NCBI RefSeq assembly: GCF_025642255.1
Contig: NZ_CP106759.1
Span: 1,949,501-2,013,500 of the forward strand
Direction: 5' to 3'
Source of the DNA: Stenotrophomonas maltophilia
GTDB lineage: Bacteria > Pseudomonadota > Gammaproteobacteria > Xanthomonadales > Xanthomonadaceae
DNA: 64,000 nucleotides
Shown here: positions 7,212-16,517 of the stretch, piece by piece
Position numbering within the stretch: the first letter of the stretch is position 1
How the letters are laid out: each line of letters starts with the position of its first letter
Translations under genes and position numbers: made by a program
The notes under the pieces: generated by a model
What the model was told of the DNA's origin: nothing
Databases searched by the model: none
What the model saw: the letters and a program-made list of their open reading frames with translations, nothing else

Positions 7212-8987
7212 TCATCGCAATGGCGGGCGATCCTCGCCACCGTCACCTGCGTCCATGGCCACCGGGCCGGCGTTGCTGCGGCGCTGTTCCTCGTAGGTAC
7301 GGAAGGCCTGGTGGATGTGCTTGCGCAGCTCGTCGTCGTTCCATGGTTTGGTCAGGAAGCGGTAGATCGCGCCGCGGTTGATCGCGTCGGTCACCGTGTT
7401 CAGATCGGTGTAGCCGGACAGCACGAGGCGGATGGTGTCGGGGTACAGCATTTTCACCCGGCCCAGGAACTCGGTGCCGCTCATGTCGCTCATGCGCTGG
7501 TCGGACAGGATCACCTGCACATCGTTGATCGCCAGCAGATCGAAGGCGTCGCGCACGTTGCCGGCGGCGAGGATGCGGTAGCCGTCGCGACGGAACAGCC
7601 GCACCAGCGAGCGCAGCACGTTCTCTTCATCGTCCAGCAGCAGCAGGGTGCGGTCCGGTCGGGTCTCGGCGAATGCTTCCGGGCGCAGGTAGCGCCGGCG
7701 CAGGGTCATGCCCGCGGCATCGGCCGACATCGGTTCGCCGAACAGATAGCCCTGGAACACATCGCAGTCGTTGCGGCGCAGGAAGCCCAGCTGTGCCTGC
7801 GATTCCACACCGTTGGCGATCACCGTCATGCCCAGCTGGTGGCCCATGGCGATGATCGCACGGGCGATGGCGGCCTCGCGGTTGCCGGCCGGTGCGCTTT
7901 TGATGAAGCTGCGGTCGATCTTCAGCTTGTCCACCGGATAGCGCACCAGCGCGCTCAGGCTGGAGTCGCCGGTGCCGAAGTTGTCCAGGCTCAGGCTGAT
8001 GCCTTCGTTGCGCAGGTTGGCCAGGGTCTCGTGCACGAAATTGACGTTGTTGGTCAGTGCGCTTTCGTTGATCTCCAGCGTCAGCATCTGCGCCGGCACG
8101 CCCGCTGCCTGCAGCAGCGACATCACTTCGGCGAAGAAATTCGGTCGCAGCAGCTGCAGGGTGGAGACATTCACCGCAATGGTGAAGTCGTCGAAACCCT
8201 GGTCGCGCCACAGCCGGGCCTGCTTGAGCGCGCCCTCCAGCACCCAGGTACCGATCTGCACGATGATGCCGAGCCGCTCGGCCGTTCGCATGAAGCGCTC
8301 CGGTACCAGCATCCCCAGCGTCGGCGACTGCCAGCGCAGCAGGGCTTCCATGCCCACCACATGGCCATCGCGTGCGCTGACCAGGGGCTGGTAGCGCAGC
8401 TTCAGCTCGGCATTGGGGATGGCATCGACGATCTGGCGCGCGATGATGCTCTCGCTGTGCGCGCTGGGCGGTGTGTCCACGGCATGGATGCGCACCGCGT
8501 TGCCACCCTCGCGGGCGGCCTGGTACAGCGCATCTTCAGCATGATCGAGCAGGCGCGAGGTGCTGCTGGCATGCTCCGGGCACAGGCTGACGCCCAGCTT
8601 GCCGGTCATGAACAGGGTGTAGGGCAGCACCGACAGCGGCAGTTCCATCTGCTGGCGGATCTCTTCGGCGAAGTCCTCCGGCAGCGGCAGGTCGGCGTCG
8701 CGCGGCACGGCGATCAGGAACTCGTCGCTGCCATGGCGCCACAGCTTGCCGCGTCCGCGCAGGTAGGACTGCAGGCGTTGCGCCACCAGTACCAGCGCCT
8801 GGTCACCCACTTCCGCGCTCATGTTCTCGTTGACCGACGCGAAGTGGTCGATGTCCACATGCATCAGCATCAGCGGCGTGCCACCCGAAGCGGCTTCGGC
8901 CACCATCGCCTGCAGCTCGGGATTGCCGGCGCCAAGGCGGTCAGGGGCATCGTCGATGCTGACCAGCGGCAGATTGGGATTCCACAT
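7212..8987 (-). CDS. Degenerate GGDEF-EAL protein with C-terminal receiver domain
   Basis: This 591-residue cyclic-di-GMP family protein has an unusual order. A GGDEF domain comes first, with GSDEF at 86-90. An EAL domain follows (EAL at 214-216), then a receiver domain (about 455-575, LLLLDDEENVLRSL and LSDQRMSDMSG). Several EAL catalytic positions differ from active enzymes. DDFGTG reads DNFGTG (335-340), and the AEGVE loop reads ANGVE (Asn392 in place of the catalytic Glu). I infer weak or no phosphodiesterase activity and a regulatory role. The start MWNPNLPLVSIDDAP is chosen because the upstream extension overlaps the preceding gene. It lies 4 bases after a sensor kinase, its likely partner. 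Confidence 0.88.
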   Translation of the reverse strand: MWNPNLPLVSIDDAPDRLGAGNPELQAMVAEAASGGTPLMLMHVDIDHFASVNENMSAEVGDQALVLVAQRLQSYLRGRGKLWRHGSDEFLIAVPRDADLPLPEDFAEEIRQQMELPLSVLPYTLFMTGKLGVSLCPEHASSTSRLLDHAEDALYQAAREGGNAVRIHAVDTPPSAHSESIIARQIVDAIPNAELKLRYQPLVSARDGHVVGMEALLRWQSPTLGMLVPERFMRTAERLGIIVQIGTWVLEGALKQARLWRDQGFDDFTIAVNVSTLQLLRPNFFAEVMSLLQAAGVPAQMLTLEINESALTNNVNFVHETLANLRNEGISLSLDNFGTGDSSLSALVRYPVDKLKIDRSFIKSAPAGNREAAIARAIIAMGHQLGMTVIANGVESQAQLGFLRRNDCDVFQGYLFGEPMSADAAGMTLRRRYLRPEAFAETRPDRTLLLLDDEENVLRSLVRLFRRDGYRILAAGNVRDAFDLLAINDVQVILSDQRMSDMSGTEFLGRVKMLYPDTIRLVLSGYTDLNTVTDAINRGAIYRFLTKPWNDDELRKHIHQAFRTYEEQRRSNAGPVAMDAGDGGEDRPPLR

Positions 8988-8991
8988 AGGC

Positions 8992-11094
8992 TCAGTAATC
9001 CGGTGTTTCGACGGCAGCCGCGCAGGCTGCCTGGTAGGGAAGATGGACATCGACCAGGGTGCCGGCGCCGTGCGCCGACTCGATCCGCACGTGGCCGCCC
9101 ACGCTCTGCGCACGTTCGCGCATGACGATCAGGCCCAGGCCGCGCGGGCCGTCAGGGTCGAAACCCTCGCCGTCGTCGCGGATCTGCAGGTGCAGCCCGC
9201 GCTGGCCGACATCGCGCAGCTGCAGCTGCACCTGGCTGGCGCGGGCGTGGCGCAGTACGTTGGTCAGGCTTTCCTGGGCGATGCGGAAGCAGGCCTGCTC
9301 GATGCTGTTGTCGGGCCGATGCGGCAGGGGCTCGATTTCGGCCAGCAGTTCCACCGGTGAGGAGCGGAACAGTACCCGTGCCTGCCAGCTCAGTGCCGCC
9401 TCCAGGCCCAGCGCATCCAGCTGTGGAGGCCGCAGCAGGGTGGAGATGTCACGCAGCTTGGCCACCGTGGTGTCGGCCAGGCTGACGATCTGTGCCAGAT
9501 CCTCGCTGCGGCGCTTCGGATCGTCTTCGTCCTGCGCGGCATAGGCGGAGAGCTTGATGGCGGTGATGGCCTGCCCGATGTCATCGTGCAGGTCGCGCGA
9601 GATCGCGCGGCGCTCGTCCTCCTGCAGCGAGAACAACCGGCCGGCCATCGCCTGCAGTTCGCGGTTGCTGGTCTCCAGCGCACTGCGGGTGCGCTCGGAG
9701 TCGCTCAGGTCACGCACGATCAGCAGCTTGCAGTCGCGACCGCCATACCGCACTTCGCCCACAGCCAGGCCGGCGTGGAAGCTGCGGCCATCGGCACGCT
9801 GCATCGCCACCACGCTGCTGTGGCCGGGGCCGTGCTGGGGCTGGCCGGCCCGGAGCTGCACGCGTACCCGCGCCAGATCGCTGTCGGCGACCAGAGCCGC
9901 CAGCGGCTCGCCGAGCAGGGCATGGCCGCCATAGCCGAACAGACTCGCGGCCCAGGCGTTGGCGTACAGCACGTGCTCCTCGAAGAGGATGACCACGCCG
10001 TCCGGCAGCGCACGCACCAGTTCGCGGAACTGTTCCTCACGTTCGCGCAGCAGCCGCCGCGACTGCTCGCGCTCGGTCACGTCCTGCAGCGTGCCGAGCA
10101 CGCGGTCGCGGCCGGCCTCGTCAACGCCGCTGGCCGCGCGCAGGTGCACCATCAACGCGCGGCCATCCATCGACAGCAGCGGCAGCAGCACGTCCACCTG
10201 CACCGGTTCGCCGGAACACAGTTCGGCCAGCAGCTGGTCCGCCTGCGCGGCAGTGGCCGGATCGGCCGCCACCAGCAGTTCGTCGAAGCGATGCCAGCGG
10301 CGCGCTTCCGGCGGGCGCCGGCCGAGCAGGCGATAGACCTGGCTGGAGTACCGGCCCAGCCCGCTGGAGGGGTCCAGTTCCCAGGCGCCGATCTTCGCCA
10401 GCTCATGCGCTTCCTCCACCCGTGCCAGTGCCTGGTCCCGGCGCAGCTGTGCAAGGTCCTCGGCGGTGCGATCGATGGCAATGAGCAGGCGTGCGTTGTG
10501 GCCGTCGTAACCGATTGCGTTCGAGCGCAGCTCCATCTGCCGCAGGCTGCCATCGCGCAGCTGCAGCTGCGCCCGCAGGATGCACAGCTGCTCGGGCGCC
10601 TCCCGGATGGCTTCGAGCTTGGTCTGCAGCGCCTGGTCCTGGCCGGGCGGCCAGAGCACGTCGATGGTGCGCTCAAGCAGTTCCTCACGCTCCCAGCCGA
10701 AGGCGCTGCAGGCCGCGGGATTGGCATCGAGAATGGCCAGGCTGTCCAGATCGTAGACCAGGATCGGCCCGGGATTGCCCTCGAACATCTGCCGCAGGCG
10801 CAGCTCGGAGGCCTGCAGGCGGGCATGGGTGAGCAGCACGTGCTCGGCCAGCGGCCGCAGCAGCAGGTACAGCAGCCCGGCGCTGGCCAGGGCGAAGAAC
10901 GACCCTTTCAGGCTCTGCCACAGCGAGGCCTGGTACGGATCGGGTACCAGCAGCTGCACGGCGCTGTCGGTGGCGATCATCCAGGCCAGGGCCATCGCCA
11001 AGTAACTCAGCACGATCCGCCGACGATCGCGGCCCAGCGATTGGGCCATCCGCGGGTCGGGAACAGGGGCGGTGCCGGTCGGTTCTGCGGGCAT
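8992..11094 (-). CDS. Membrane PAS sensor histidine kinase, NarX/HisKA_3 type
   Basis: This is a 700-residue kinase with two N-terminal membrane segments (about 28-50 and 62-82). Three PAS-like domains follow (starting near 95, 230 and 350). Next is a HisKA_3 dimerisation domain with the acceptor His in SRDLHDDIGQAITAIKLS (about 505), and an ATPase domain (IAQESLTNVLRHARAS, DDGEGFD, GLGLIVMRERA). Kinases of this type usually pair with DNA-binding regulators. Here the tightly linked downstream gene encodes a GGDEF-EAL-receiver protein instead, which suggests output through cyclic-di-GMP or protein contact. Confidence 0.88.
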   Translation of the reverse strand: MPAEPTGTAPVPDPRMAQSLGRDRRRIVLSYLAMALAWMIATDSAVQLLVPDPYQASLWQSLKGSFFALASAGLLYLLLRPLAEHVLLTHARLQASELRLRQMFEGNPGPILVYDLDSLAILDANPAACSAFGWEREELLERTIDVLWPPGQDQALQTKLEAIREAPEQLCILRAQLQLRDGSLRQMELRSNAIGYDGHNARLLIAIDRTAEDLAQLRRDQALARVEEAHELAKIGAWELDPSSGLGRYSSQVYRLLGRRPPEARRWHRFDELLVAADPATAAQADQLLAELCSGEPVQVDVLLPLLSMDGRALMVHLRAASGVDEAGRDRVLGTLQDVTEREQSRRLLREREEQFRELVRALPDGVVILFEEHVLYANAWAASLFGYGGHALLGEPLAALVADSDLARVRVQLRAGQPQHGPGHSSVVAMQRADGRSFHAGLAVGEVRYGGRDCKLLIVRDLSDSERTRSALETSNRELQAMAGRLFSLQEDERRAISRDLHDDIGQAITAIKLSAYAAQDEDDPKRRSEDLAQIVSLADTTVAKLRDISTLLRPPQLDALGLEAALSWQARVLFRSSPVELLAEIEPLPHRPDNSIEQACFRIAQESLTNVLRHARASQVQLQLRDVGQRGLHLQIRDDGEGFDPDGPRGLGLIVMRERAQSVGGHVRIESAHGAGTLVDVHLPYQAACAAAVETPDY

Positions 11095-11225
11095 GGACAG
11101 GGCAGCAGGTAGGGGCGCCGGCCATCTTACCGCGCAGGTGCCCCGTAGCCACTCAATTATCCGCCGCAGGCGCCGTTAACCACTGCGTGCCCCGCTGTCG
11201 GGCGTTTCATCCGGAGCAAGATCGC

Positions 11226-13988
11226 GTGGACCAAGGGATCATCGCCAGCCTGCTGCAGCATCCGCTCGCGTCGGCGCTGGTCATCGTCGACCGCACTGGC
11301 CGTCCGCTGGCGGCCAATCCGGCCGCGCGCGAGCATGGCCTGCCGGCGACGGTCGCGGCCTACGCGCCGATGCTGGAGGACCTGCGTCTGCTGGCGGCCG
11401 ACGGTGGCATTGTTGCGTGCAGCCTGCCGGGAGGGCCGCGCGGGCATTACGACGGCCACCTGCGCGCCGTGCATGACGGCGCCGGCAATCTGCTGGCCTT
11501 CACCCTGAGCGTGCCGGAACCGGTGCCGCTTGCGGGTGGCGGACGCTGGGAACTGGCGCTGGACAGCGCTGGCCACAGCCTGTGGGACTGGGATATTCCC
11601 AGCGATCGCGTCACCCGCACCCCTGGCCTGGGCGAAGAGACCGCCAGCGGAATGCTGGCGCGCGTGCACGGCGAGGACATCGGCCACGTGCGCGCCGCGC
11701 TGGATCAGCACCTGCGTGGAACCAGCGACCAGTACAGCGCACAGTTCCGCTTCCGCCAGCCCGACGGGCAGTGGCGCTGGGTGCTTGATCGTGGCCGCGT
11801 GGTCGCGCGCACTGCCGACGGCCAGCCGCTGCGGATGGTCGGCACCCACACCGACATCGAACAGCAGAAGCAGCTGGAGGCGTTGCTGCACGAACAGCAG
11901 GTGCACCTGAGCGAGGCGCAGCGCATCGCCAGCATGGGCAGCTGGTCGTTCGATCCAGGCACGGGCTCCTTCTGGTGGTCGCCCGAACTGCGTTCGCTGC
12001 TCGCACTTGAGCCCGGCAACGTGCCCGGCCAGCGACGCTGGCTCAAGCAGCTGCATCCGCGTTCACGTGGAGCGCTGCGGGCAGCCTGGCGCCGCTTGTG
12101 GCGCGATGGCCGCTCCGCCAGCCTCGAACTGGAGCTGGCCCGCGGCAGCGGCGAACCATCGCTGCATCTGCGGCTATGGATGCAGCCGCTGCTGGACGGC
12201 GAGGGCCAGCCCAAGCGGCTGCTGGGCCAGGTGCAGAACATCACCGAACAGCACCAGACCGATGCGCTGATCCGCTGGCGTACCGAGCTGCTCAACCGCG
12301 TTTCGGCCCTGGGCCGCATCGGCGGGTGCGAGATCGAGGTGCAGACCCGGCACATGCAATGGACCGAAGAGTGCTATCGCATCCACGGACTGCGCAAGGA
12401 GCCGATCACCCTGGACCAGGCGTTGGCGCTGTACACCGAGGACTCGCGCAGTGCGTTCGAGGCGGCGCTGGGCCGGATTGCCGGTGGCGGACTGCCCGAG
12501 CAGCTGGATCTCTGCTTCTATCGTCAATCCGGCCTGCGCGTATGGGTGCAGGTGCTGATCGAGCTGGATCGGCGCGATGGCCTGCCGCCACGCTTCGTGG
12601 TGCTGTTCCGTGACATCACGCGAGAGCGCGAGGCCAACGAGCGCATCGAGCTGCTGGCCCATTACGACCTGCTGACCGGCCTGCCGAACCGGGTGCTGCT
12701 GGGCGAGCAGACGGCTGAAGCAATCGAGGAAGCGCGTGATCGCGGCACCTCGCTGGCGATGCTGTTCATCGACCTGGATGGCTTCAAGACCATCAACGAC
12801 AGCTTCGGCCATGCCACCGGTGATGCGCTGCTGAAGGCGGCGGCCACCCGACTGCACCAGAACCTGCGCAACAACGATCTGTTCGGCCGCTTCAGCGGTG
12901 ACGAATTCATCGTGGTGCTGCGCGACCTGGCCGAACCGGAAGACGCTGGCCACGTGGCGCGCAAGCTGATCGGCTCGCTGGCCGAGCCGCTGCGCCGCGG
13001 CGATACCACGCTGAAGGTGGGGGCCAGCGTGGGCATCGCCATGCTGGGCGATACCCAGACCGATTTCGATTCACTGCTGCGCGCCGCCGATGCCGCGATG
13101 TATGCGGCCAAGGAAGCCGGTCGCAACACCTACCAGTACTACAGCCAGGATGCACTGGCCCGCATCCAGCGCCGGCTTGAGCTGGAGCATGCACTCCATG
13201 GCGCGATCGAGCGCGAGGAGTTCAGCCTGGCCTATCAGCCGCTGCTGCACGCCCACCTTGGCGAGCCACCGGCCATCGAAGCACTGCTGCGCTGGCATCG
13301 ACCCGGCATCGGCTACTGCAGCCCGGCCGAGTTCATTCCCATCGCCGAGAAGTGCGGTGAAATCGTGCGCATCGGCGACTGGGTACTGAACGAAGCCTGC
13401 CGCCAGGCCACTGCCTGGGACAGAGCCGGTCTGCACTTCGACCGCATCGCGGTGAACGTCTCGGCCGTGCAGCTGCGTGATCGCGGCTTCGCCGAGCGGG
13501 TGATCGAGATCTGCCATGCCCATGGCTGGCCGCCACAGCGCTTGGAACTTGAGCTGACCGAGTCGGCGCTGATCCGTGACACCGACATCCTGCGTCATTG
13601 CTTCGACGTGCTGGAACGGCATGGTGTGCCGCTGGCGGTGGACGATTTCGGAACAGGATTCTCCAACCTCAACTACCTCAACCGGTTCCCGGTGGGCCGC
13701 CTGAAGATCGACCGCAGCTTCGTGCAGGGCATGCTGCACGACTCGGGTACGGCCGAGGTGACCCAGGCCATCGTGCACCTGGGTCACGCGCTGGGCATGA
13801 AGGTCGTGGCCGAAGGCGTGGAAACGCACCAGGAAGAAGACATGCTGCGCCGCCAGGGCTGCGACGAGATCCAGGGCTACCTGTACTCGCGGCCGCTGAG
13901 CCCGCGGGACCTGGCGCAGTGGCTGCGCCAGCAGCATCAGTCACCGTCGCGCACGGACGCCGGCAACGAAGCGCTGCTGGTGCGTTGA
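11226..13988 (+). CDS. PAS-GGDEF-EAL cyclic-di-GMP turnover protein
   Basis: This is a 920-residue cytoplasmic protein with several PAS-type domains (roughly 1-470, with tryptophan-rich PAS cores such as WDWDIPSDRV and RWRWVLDRGR). They are followed by a diguanylate cyclase domain (SGDEF at 557-561) and an EAL phosphodiesterase domain (EAL at 685-687). The catalytic signatures ELTES, DDFGTG, KIDRSF and AEGVET all look intact, so the EAL part is probably active. The GTG at 11226 is chosen because GGAG lies 9 bases upstream. It is divergent from the PAS kinase gene. No membrane segment is seen. Confidence 0.9.
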   Translation: MDQGIIASLLQHPLASALVIVDRTGRPLAANPAAREHGLPATVAAYAPMLEDLRLLAADGGIVACSLPGGPRGHYDGHLRAVHDGAGNLLAFTLSVPEPVPLAGGGRWELALDSAGHSLWDWDIPSDRVTRTPGLGEETASGMLARVHGEDIGHVRAALDQHLRGTSDQYSAQFRFRQPDGQWRWVLDRGRVVARTADGQPLRMVGTHTDIEQQKQLEALLHEQQVHLSEAQRIASMGSWSFDPGTGSFWWSPELRSLLALEPGNVPGQRRWLKQLHPRSRGALRAAWRRLWRDGRSASLELELARGSGEPSLHLRLWMQPLLDGEGQPKRLLGQVQNITEQHQTDALIRWRTELLNRVSALGRIGGCEIEVQTRHMQWTEECYRIHGLRKEPITLDQALALYTEDSRSAFEAALGRIAGGGLPEQLDLCFYRQSGLRVWVQVLIELDRRDGLPPRFVVLFRDITREREANERIELLAHYDLLTGLPNRVLLGEQTAEAIEEARDRGTSLAMLFIDLDGFKTINDSFGHATGDALLKAAATRLHQNLRNNDLFGRFSGDEFIVVLRDLAEPEDAGHVARKLIGSLAEPLRRGDTTLKVGASVGIAMLGDTQTDFDSLLRAADAAMYAAKEAGRNTYQYYSQDALARIQRRLELEHALHGAIEREEFSLAYQPLLHAHLGEPPAIEALLRWHRPGIGYCSPAEFIPIAEKCGEIVRIGDWVLNEACRQATAWDRAGLHFDRIAVNVSAVQLRDRGFAERVIEICHAHGWPPQRLELELTESALIRDTDILRHCFDVLERHGVPLAVDDFGTGFSNLNYLNRFPVGRLKIDRSFVQGMLHDSGTAEVTQAIVHLGHALGMKVVAEGVETHQEEDMLRRQGCDEIQGYLYSRPLSPRDLAQWLRQQHQSPSRTDAGNEALLVR

Positions 13989-14055
13989 CGATTTGTGACC
14001 GCGTACCCGCGGTCTCCAGGCCTGTCCGGTTGCGATGAACCTGCGGCGCATATGA

Positions 14056-14161
14056 GCCGAGCATGGGCTCGGCGGCGCTTTCTGGTCGGAGCGATGGACA
14101 TCCCTGCGCCTCAGCCGAGCATGGGCCTGTTTCACCGTAGAGCCGAGCGGACGCTCGGCTC
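14056..14161. repeat. SMAG-like GAGCCGAGC repeats
   Basis: Related palindromes of the GTAGAGCCGAGC..GCTCGGCTC subfamily occur at 14056-14073 and 14137-14161, with a degenerate half near 14113. They fill most of the gap between the PAS-GGDEF-EAL gene and the next genes. Confidence 0.7.
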
Positions 14162-14164
14162 TTT
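14139..14164 (+). terminator. Possible terminator after the PAS-GGDEF-EAL gene
   Basis: The hairpin AGAGCCGAGC-GGAC-GCTCGGCTCT is followed by TTTC. It is also the core of a SMAG repeat, so this element may do double duty. The T-run is short and function is uncertain. Confidence 0.45.
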
Positions 14165-14203
14165 CATGTTCGGGCCGCGATAGACCCGGCAGACGCCCCG
14201 GCG

Positions 14204-14422
14204 CTACTTCAGGGCATCTCCATCCAACCCCAGGTCCCAGGCCATGCCCAGCAGTTCGCCGGCGGTACCGGGCGAGGGCGGGCGCGCATCGGCGAGCTGC
14301 TGCAGCTCGCGGATCTCCTCATGCGCGACCTTTTCCAGCTGCTGCAGCTGTTCTCGCACGCTGGCGTTGCGCGGGCGTTCGATGTCGGTGAGGGAGGAGG
14401 GCGGGGCGCTGATCAGGGCCAT
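14204..14422 (-). CDS. Small protein of unknown function (72 aa)
   Basis: I do not recognise the family. From the ATG at 14422 the protein has 72 residues, with a helical and acidic middle (SVREQLQQLEKVAHEEI) and an acidic C-terminus (GLDGDALK). A longer frame exists upstream, but it runs through the terminator of the chemoreceptor gene and has no plausible start. It lies 98 bases downstream of the chemoreceptor on the same strand, beyond a hairpin, so it could be read-through coupled to chemotaxis. No signal peptide or membrane segment is seen. Confidence 0.5.
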   Translation of the reverse strand: MALISAPPSSLTDIERPRNASVREQLQQLEKVAHEEIRELQQLADARPPSPGTAGELLGMAWDLGLDGDALK

Positions 14423-14462
14423 GGGGCGCGTACAGGATGCATTCGGCGGTGGATCACAGGCA

Positions 14463-14487
14463 AAGGCCCCGGTCGAGCCGGGGCCTT
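14463..14487 (-). terminator. Intrinsic terminator after chemoreceptor gene
   Basis: A 10-bp GC-rich stem (AAGGCCCCGG paired with CCGGGGCCTT, loop of 5) lies 33 bases beyond the chemoreceptor stop. On the minus strand it is followed by TTTG. The short T-run suggests partial termination. Confidence 0.6.
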
Positions 14488-14520
14488 GCAGACTGCCGGA
14501 GAGGGCAGCGGACACGCGTC

Positions 14521-15711
14521 TCAGAACAGTTCGACGGTACCGGCGCCCATGTTCTGCTGGGCGACCGGCTTGTGCGGCGGGCGCTCCCATTCGTTGCGCA
14601 GTTCGCGCAGACGGTTGCCGGTGCGCTGCAGCGCGCTGGCGATCTCTTCGTCGAAGACGCCGCCATTGCGGTGCAGCAGTTCCTGCAGGGCCACCGCTTC
14701 GCGGTTGATCGCGGTCAGTCGGTCGAGGTGGGTATGCACGCCACCCAGCGCCTGCGTGGCGATATCTTCGAACTGCAGCGCGCGCACGGCCTCGGCGACG
14801 CTGCCGTCGATGGCACGCGCACACTCGGACACCTCTCGCATGCCTTCGCCCAGCGAAGCATTGATCTGTGCCACGTTGTCCAGCATGGCTGCTGCTTCCT
14901 GGCGTGCTTCGCGGGAGCGGTCCATGTCGCGCGAAGCCATGTGCGAGACCGTCTCGCGGACCTTGGCGATGGCGTCCTTGGAGCTGTGCGCCAGCTTTCG
15001 GATCTGTTCGTTGAAGGTGGTCGAGCGCTCGGACAGGTTGCGCACTTCGTCGGCGACCACCGCGAAGCCGCGGCCGGCCTCGCCGGCACGGGCCGCTTCG
15101 ATGGCGGCATTCAGCGCCAGCAGGTTGGTCTGGTCGGCAATCGACTTGACGTCTTCCAGCAGGGCGAAGATGCCGTCCAGGTGCTGCGCCATCTGGTCGA
15201 TGTGCTGCACGGTGGTAGAGCTCTGGCCGCTGACCTGTTCCAGCGCTTCCACCAGCTGCTCCATGCGATGGCTGGCATGCTGGGCGAACCGCGCAACGTC
15301 GAGGCCCGCACTGCCTTCATCGCCGGCACGGTCGACGATGCGCGACAGCGCCTGGCTCTGCTGGCGCGACTTGCGGTTCATTGCATCGAAGCTGCCGCCC
15401 AGGCTCGATACCGCCTGCCGGATCAGGTCGCGGGCGCGTTCCACTTCACCACGCGAACCGTCGATTTCGTTGCCGACGAAGCTGCGCAGCTCGGTCAGCA
15501 GCTGGTCCTGCTCACGCAGGACGCGGGCCTGTTCCGGTGAGCGGTGCGCCTGGGCGCGCGCGGTCCACCACGCAAAGCCCAGCCAGCTCAGCGTCATCGT
15601 GGTCAGGATCGCCCAGCGCAGGGCGGCCGGCCATTCGAAACCGATGGCGAAGGGGAGCAGCAGGGTCAGGGCCAGGGGGGCGGCCAGACGAATGAAAATG
15701 CGTGAGTACAT
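14521..15711 (-). CDS. Methyl-accepting chemotaxis protein without periplasmic sensor domain
   Basis: This 396-residue chemoreceptor has two adjacent N-terminal membrane segments (about 5-22 and 28-48), with almost no periplasmic loop. It continues as cytoplasmic coiled coil. The hairpin tip carries the highly conserved [19 protein letters not shown] core and [18 protein letters not shown] (about 195-235), and the later FEDIATQAL motif. It therefore probably senses an intracellular or membrane state. The start [13 protein letters not shown] is chosen because it follows a FliA promoter and the upstream frame crosses SMAG repeats. Confidence 0.92.
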   Translation of the reverse strand: MYSRIFIRLAAPLALTLLLPFAIGFEWPAALRWAILTTMTLSWLGFAWWTARAQAHRSPEQARVLREQDQLLTELRSFVGNEIDGSRGEVERARDLIRQAVSSLGGSFDAMNRKSRQQSQALSRIVDRAGDEGSAGLDVARFAQHASHRMEQLVEALEQVSGQSSTTVQHIDQMAQHLDGIFALLEDVKSIADQTNLLALNAAIEAARAGEAGRGFAVVADEVRNLSERSTTFNEQIRKLAHSSKDAIAKVRETVSHMASRDMDRSREARQEAAAMLDNVAQINASLGEGMREVSECARAIDGSVAEAVRALQFEDIATQALGGVHTHLDRLTAINREAVALQELLHRNGGVFDEEIASALQRTGNRLRELRNEWERPPHKPVAQQNMGAGTVELF

Positions 15712-15739
15712 GGACGTTCTCGGGAGGTGCACGGAGGAT

Positions 15740-15766
15740 GTATCGGCCGTGTGCCCTTTCTCTTTA
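15740..15766 (-). promoter_or_regulatory. FliA (sigma-28) promoter of the chemoreceptor gene
   Basis: On the minus strand the sequence is TAAAGAGA-N11-GCCGATAC, an excellent FliA match, 29 bases upstream of the ATG at 15711. It ties this receptor to the late flagellar regulon. Confidence 0.9.
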
Positions 15767-15814
15767 ACGTCGATGCGCTTTCTGAATGCGTCGGATTTCC
15801 GGCGCCGGACGCTC

Positions 15815-15891
15815 GCCGGGCATGGGCCGGCGCTACCCCGGCAGCGCTGCGCGACGGTCAGGCGATGCGGTAGCGCCGGGCCATGCCCGGC
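15815..15891. repeat. SMAG (GTAG-ended REP) inverted pair
   Basis: Two GTAGCGCCGG..CCATGCCCGG-type elements face each other (15815-15836 minus, 15870-15891 plus), between the chemoreceptor promoter and the hflD stop. Confidence 0.85.
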
Positions 15892-15902
15892 GGATGCAGC
15901 GG

Positions 15903-16517
15903 TCAGGCCAGCAGGCGGTCCACGGCCTCGACCATCGCCTTGCGACCAAACAGGAAGTCCCAGTAGCTGCCGCCCACCTGCCGCCACAGCACCGCGGCGC
16001 GGACGGCGGCCAGCAGCAGGGCACGGATCTCGGAGACCACACCGGCCTGGCCCAGGTAATGCGGGTTGCCCTGCACCATCACCCGCGGCTTGAGATGGCT
16101 GATGGTGTCCGCATAGACGCCGCCGAGGCTGGCCAGCACATCCGGGTGACCGCTGTCGCCCAGTTCGGCGGCCTTGCGCTGCGCCTGCTCGATGCCCGAG
16201 GCCACCTTGTTGACGGTTGCGCCGTCCTGCACGAAGCGGCGCTCCAGCTGCAGCACCGACAATGCCAGCTTGGGCAGGATCGGATCCTGGCCCTGGTTGC
16301 GGAAGTAGTTGTGCAGCAGGCGCAGGCCCGACTTCAGCGCGTGGCGGTCGCCGAACACCTCCTGCGGAGAGGACGCGTCGACGCGGAATACGCTGTCCAC
16401 CGCGGTACGTACAGCGGCGGCATCGGAATGGCCGGTATCGGCGATGCGGCGCACCTGCTGCAGGGCCTGGGCAATACCGGCCAGGGCCAGGACGCGGTCG
16501 TCGACAGTGAAACTCAT
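15903..16517 (-). CDS. hflD: High-frequency lysogenisation protein HflD homologue
   Basis: HflD is a peripheral membrane protein known in E. coli for affecting lambda CII stability. Its normal cell role is unclear. The 204-residue helical protein starts [20 protein letters not shown] and has the family segments [20 protein letters not shown] and [14 protein letters not shown]. It follows mnmA with a 4-base overlap (ATGA), as in enterobacteria (nudJ-mnmA-hflD). Confidence 0.93.
   Translation of the reverse strand: MSFTVDDRVLALAGIAQALQQVRRIADTGHSDAAAVRTAVDSVFRVDASSPQEVFGDRHALKSGLRLLHNYFRNQGQDPILPKLALSVLQLERRFVQDGATVNKVASGIEQAQRKAAELGDSGHPDVLASLGGVYADTISHLKPRVMVQGNPHYLGQAGVVSEIRALLLAAVRAAVLWRQVGGSYWDFLFGRKAMVEAVDRLLA

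Noticed and set aside
7212..8987. Naming this gene bsmR after the known S. maltophilia EAL regulator
   Set aside because: The domain order (GGDEF-EAL-receiver) and degenerate catalytic residues do not fit what I recall of BsmR, and identity cannot be checked here.
11157..11186. GCCGTTAA near 11174 as a FliA promoter for the PAS-GGDEF-EAL gene
   Set aside because: The -10-like box has no TAAAG-type -35 at 11-12 bases upstream.
14056..14161. Short palindromes considered as a CRISPR array
   Set aside because: The units are self-complementary, irregularly spaced and match SMAG elements. There are no uniform spacers and no cas genes.
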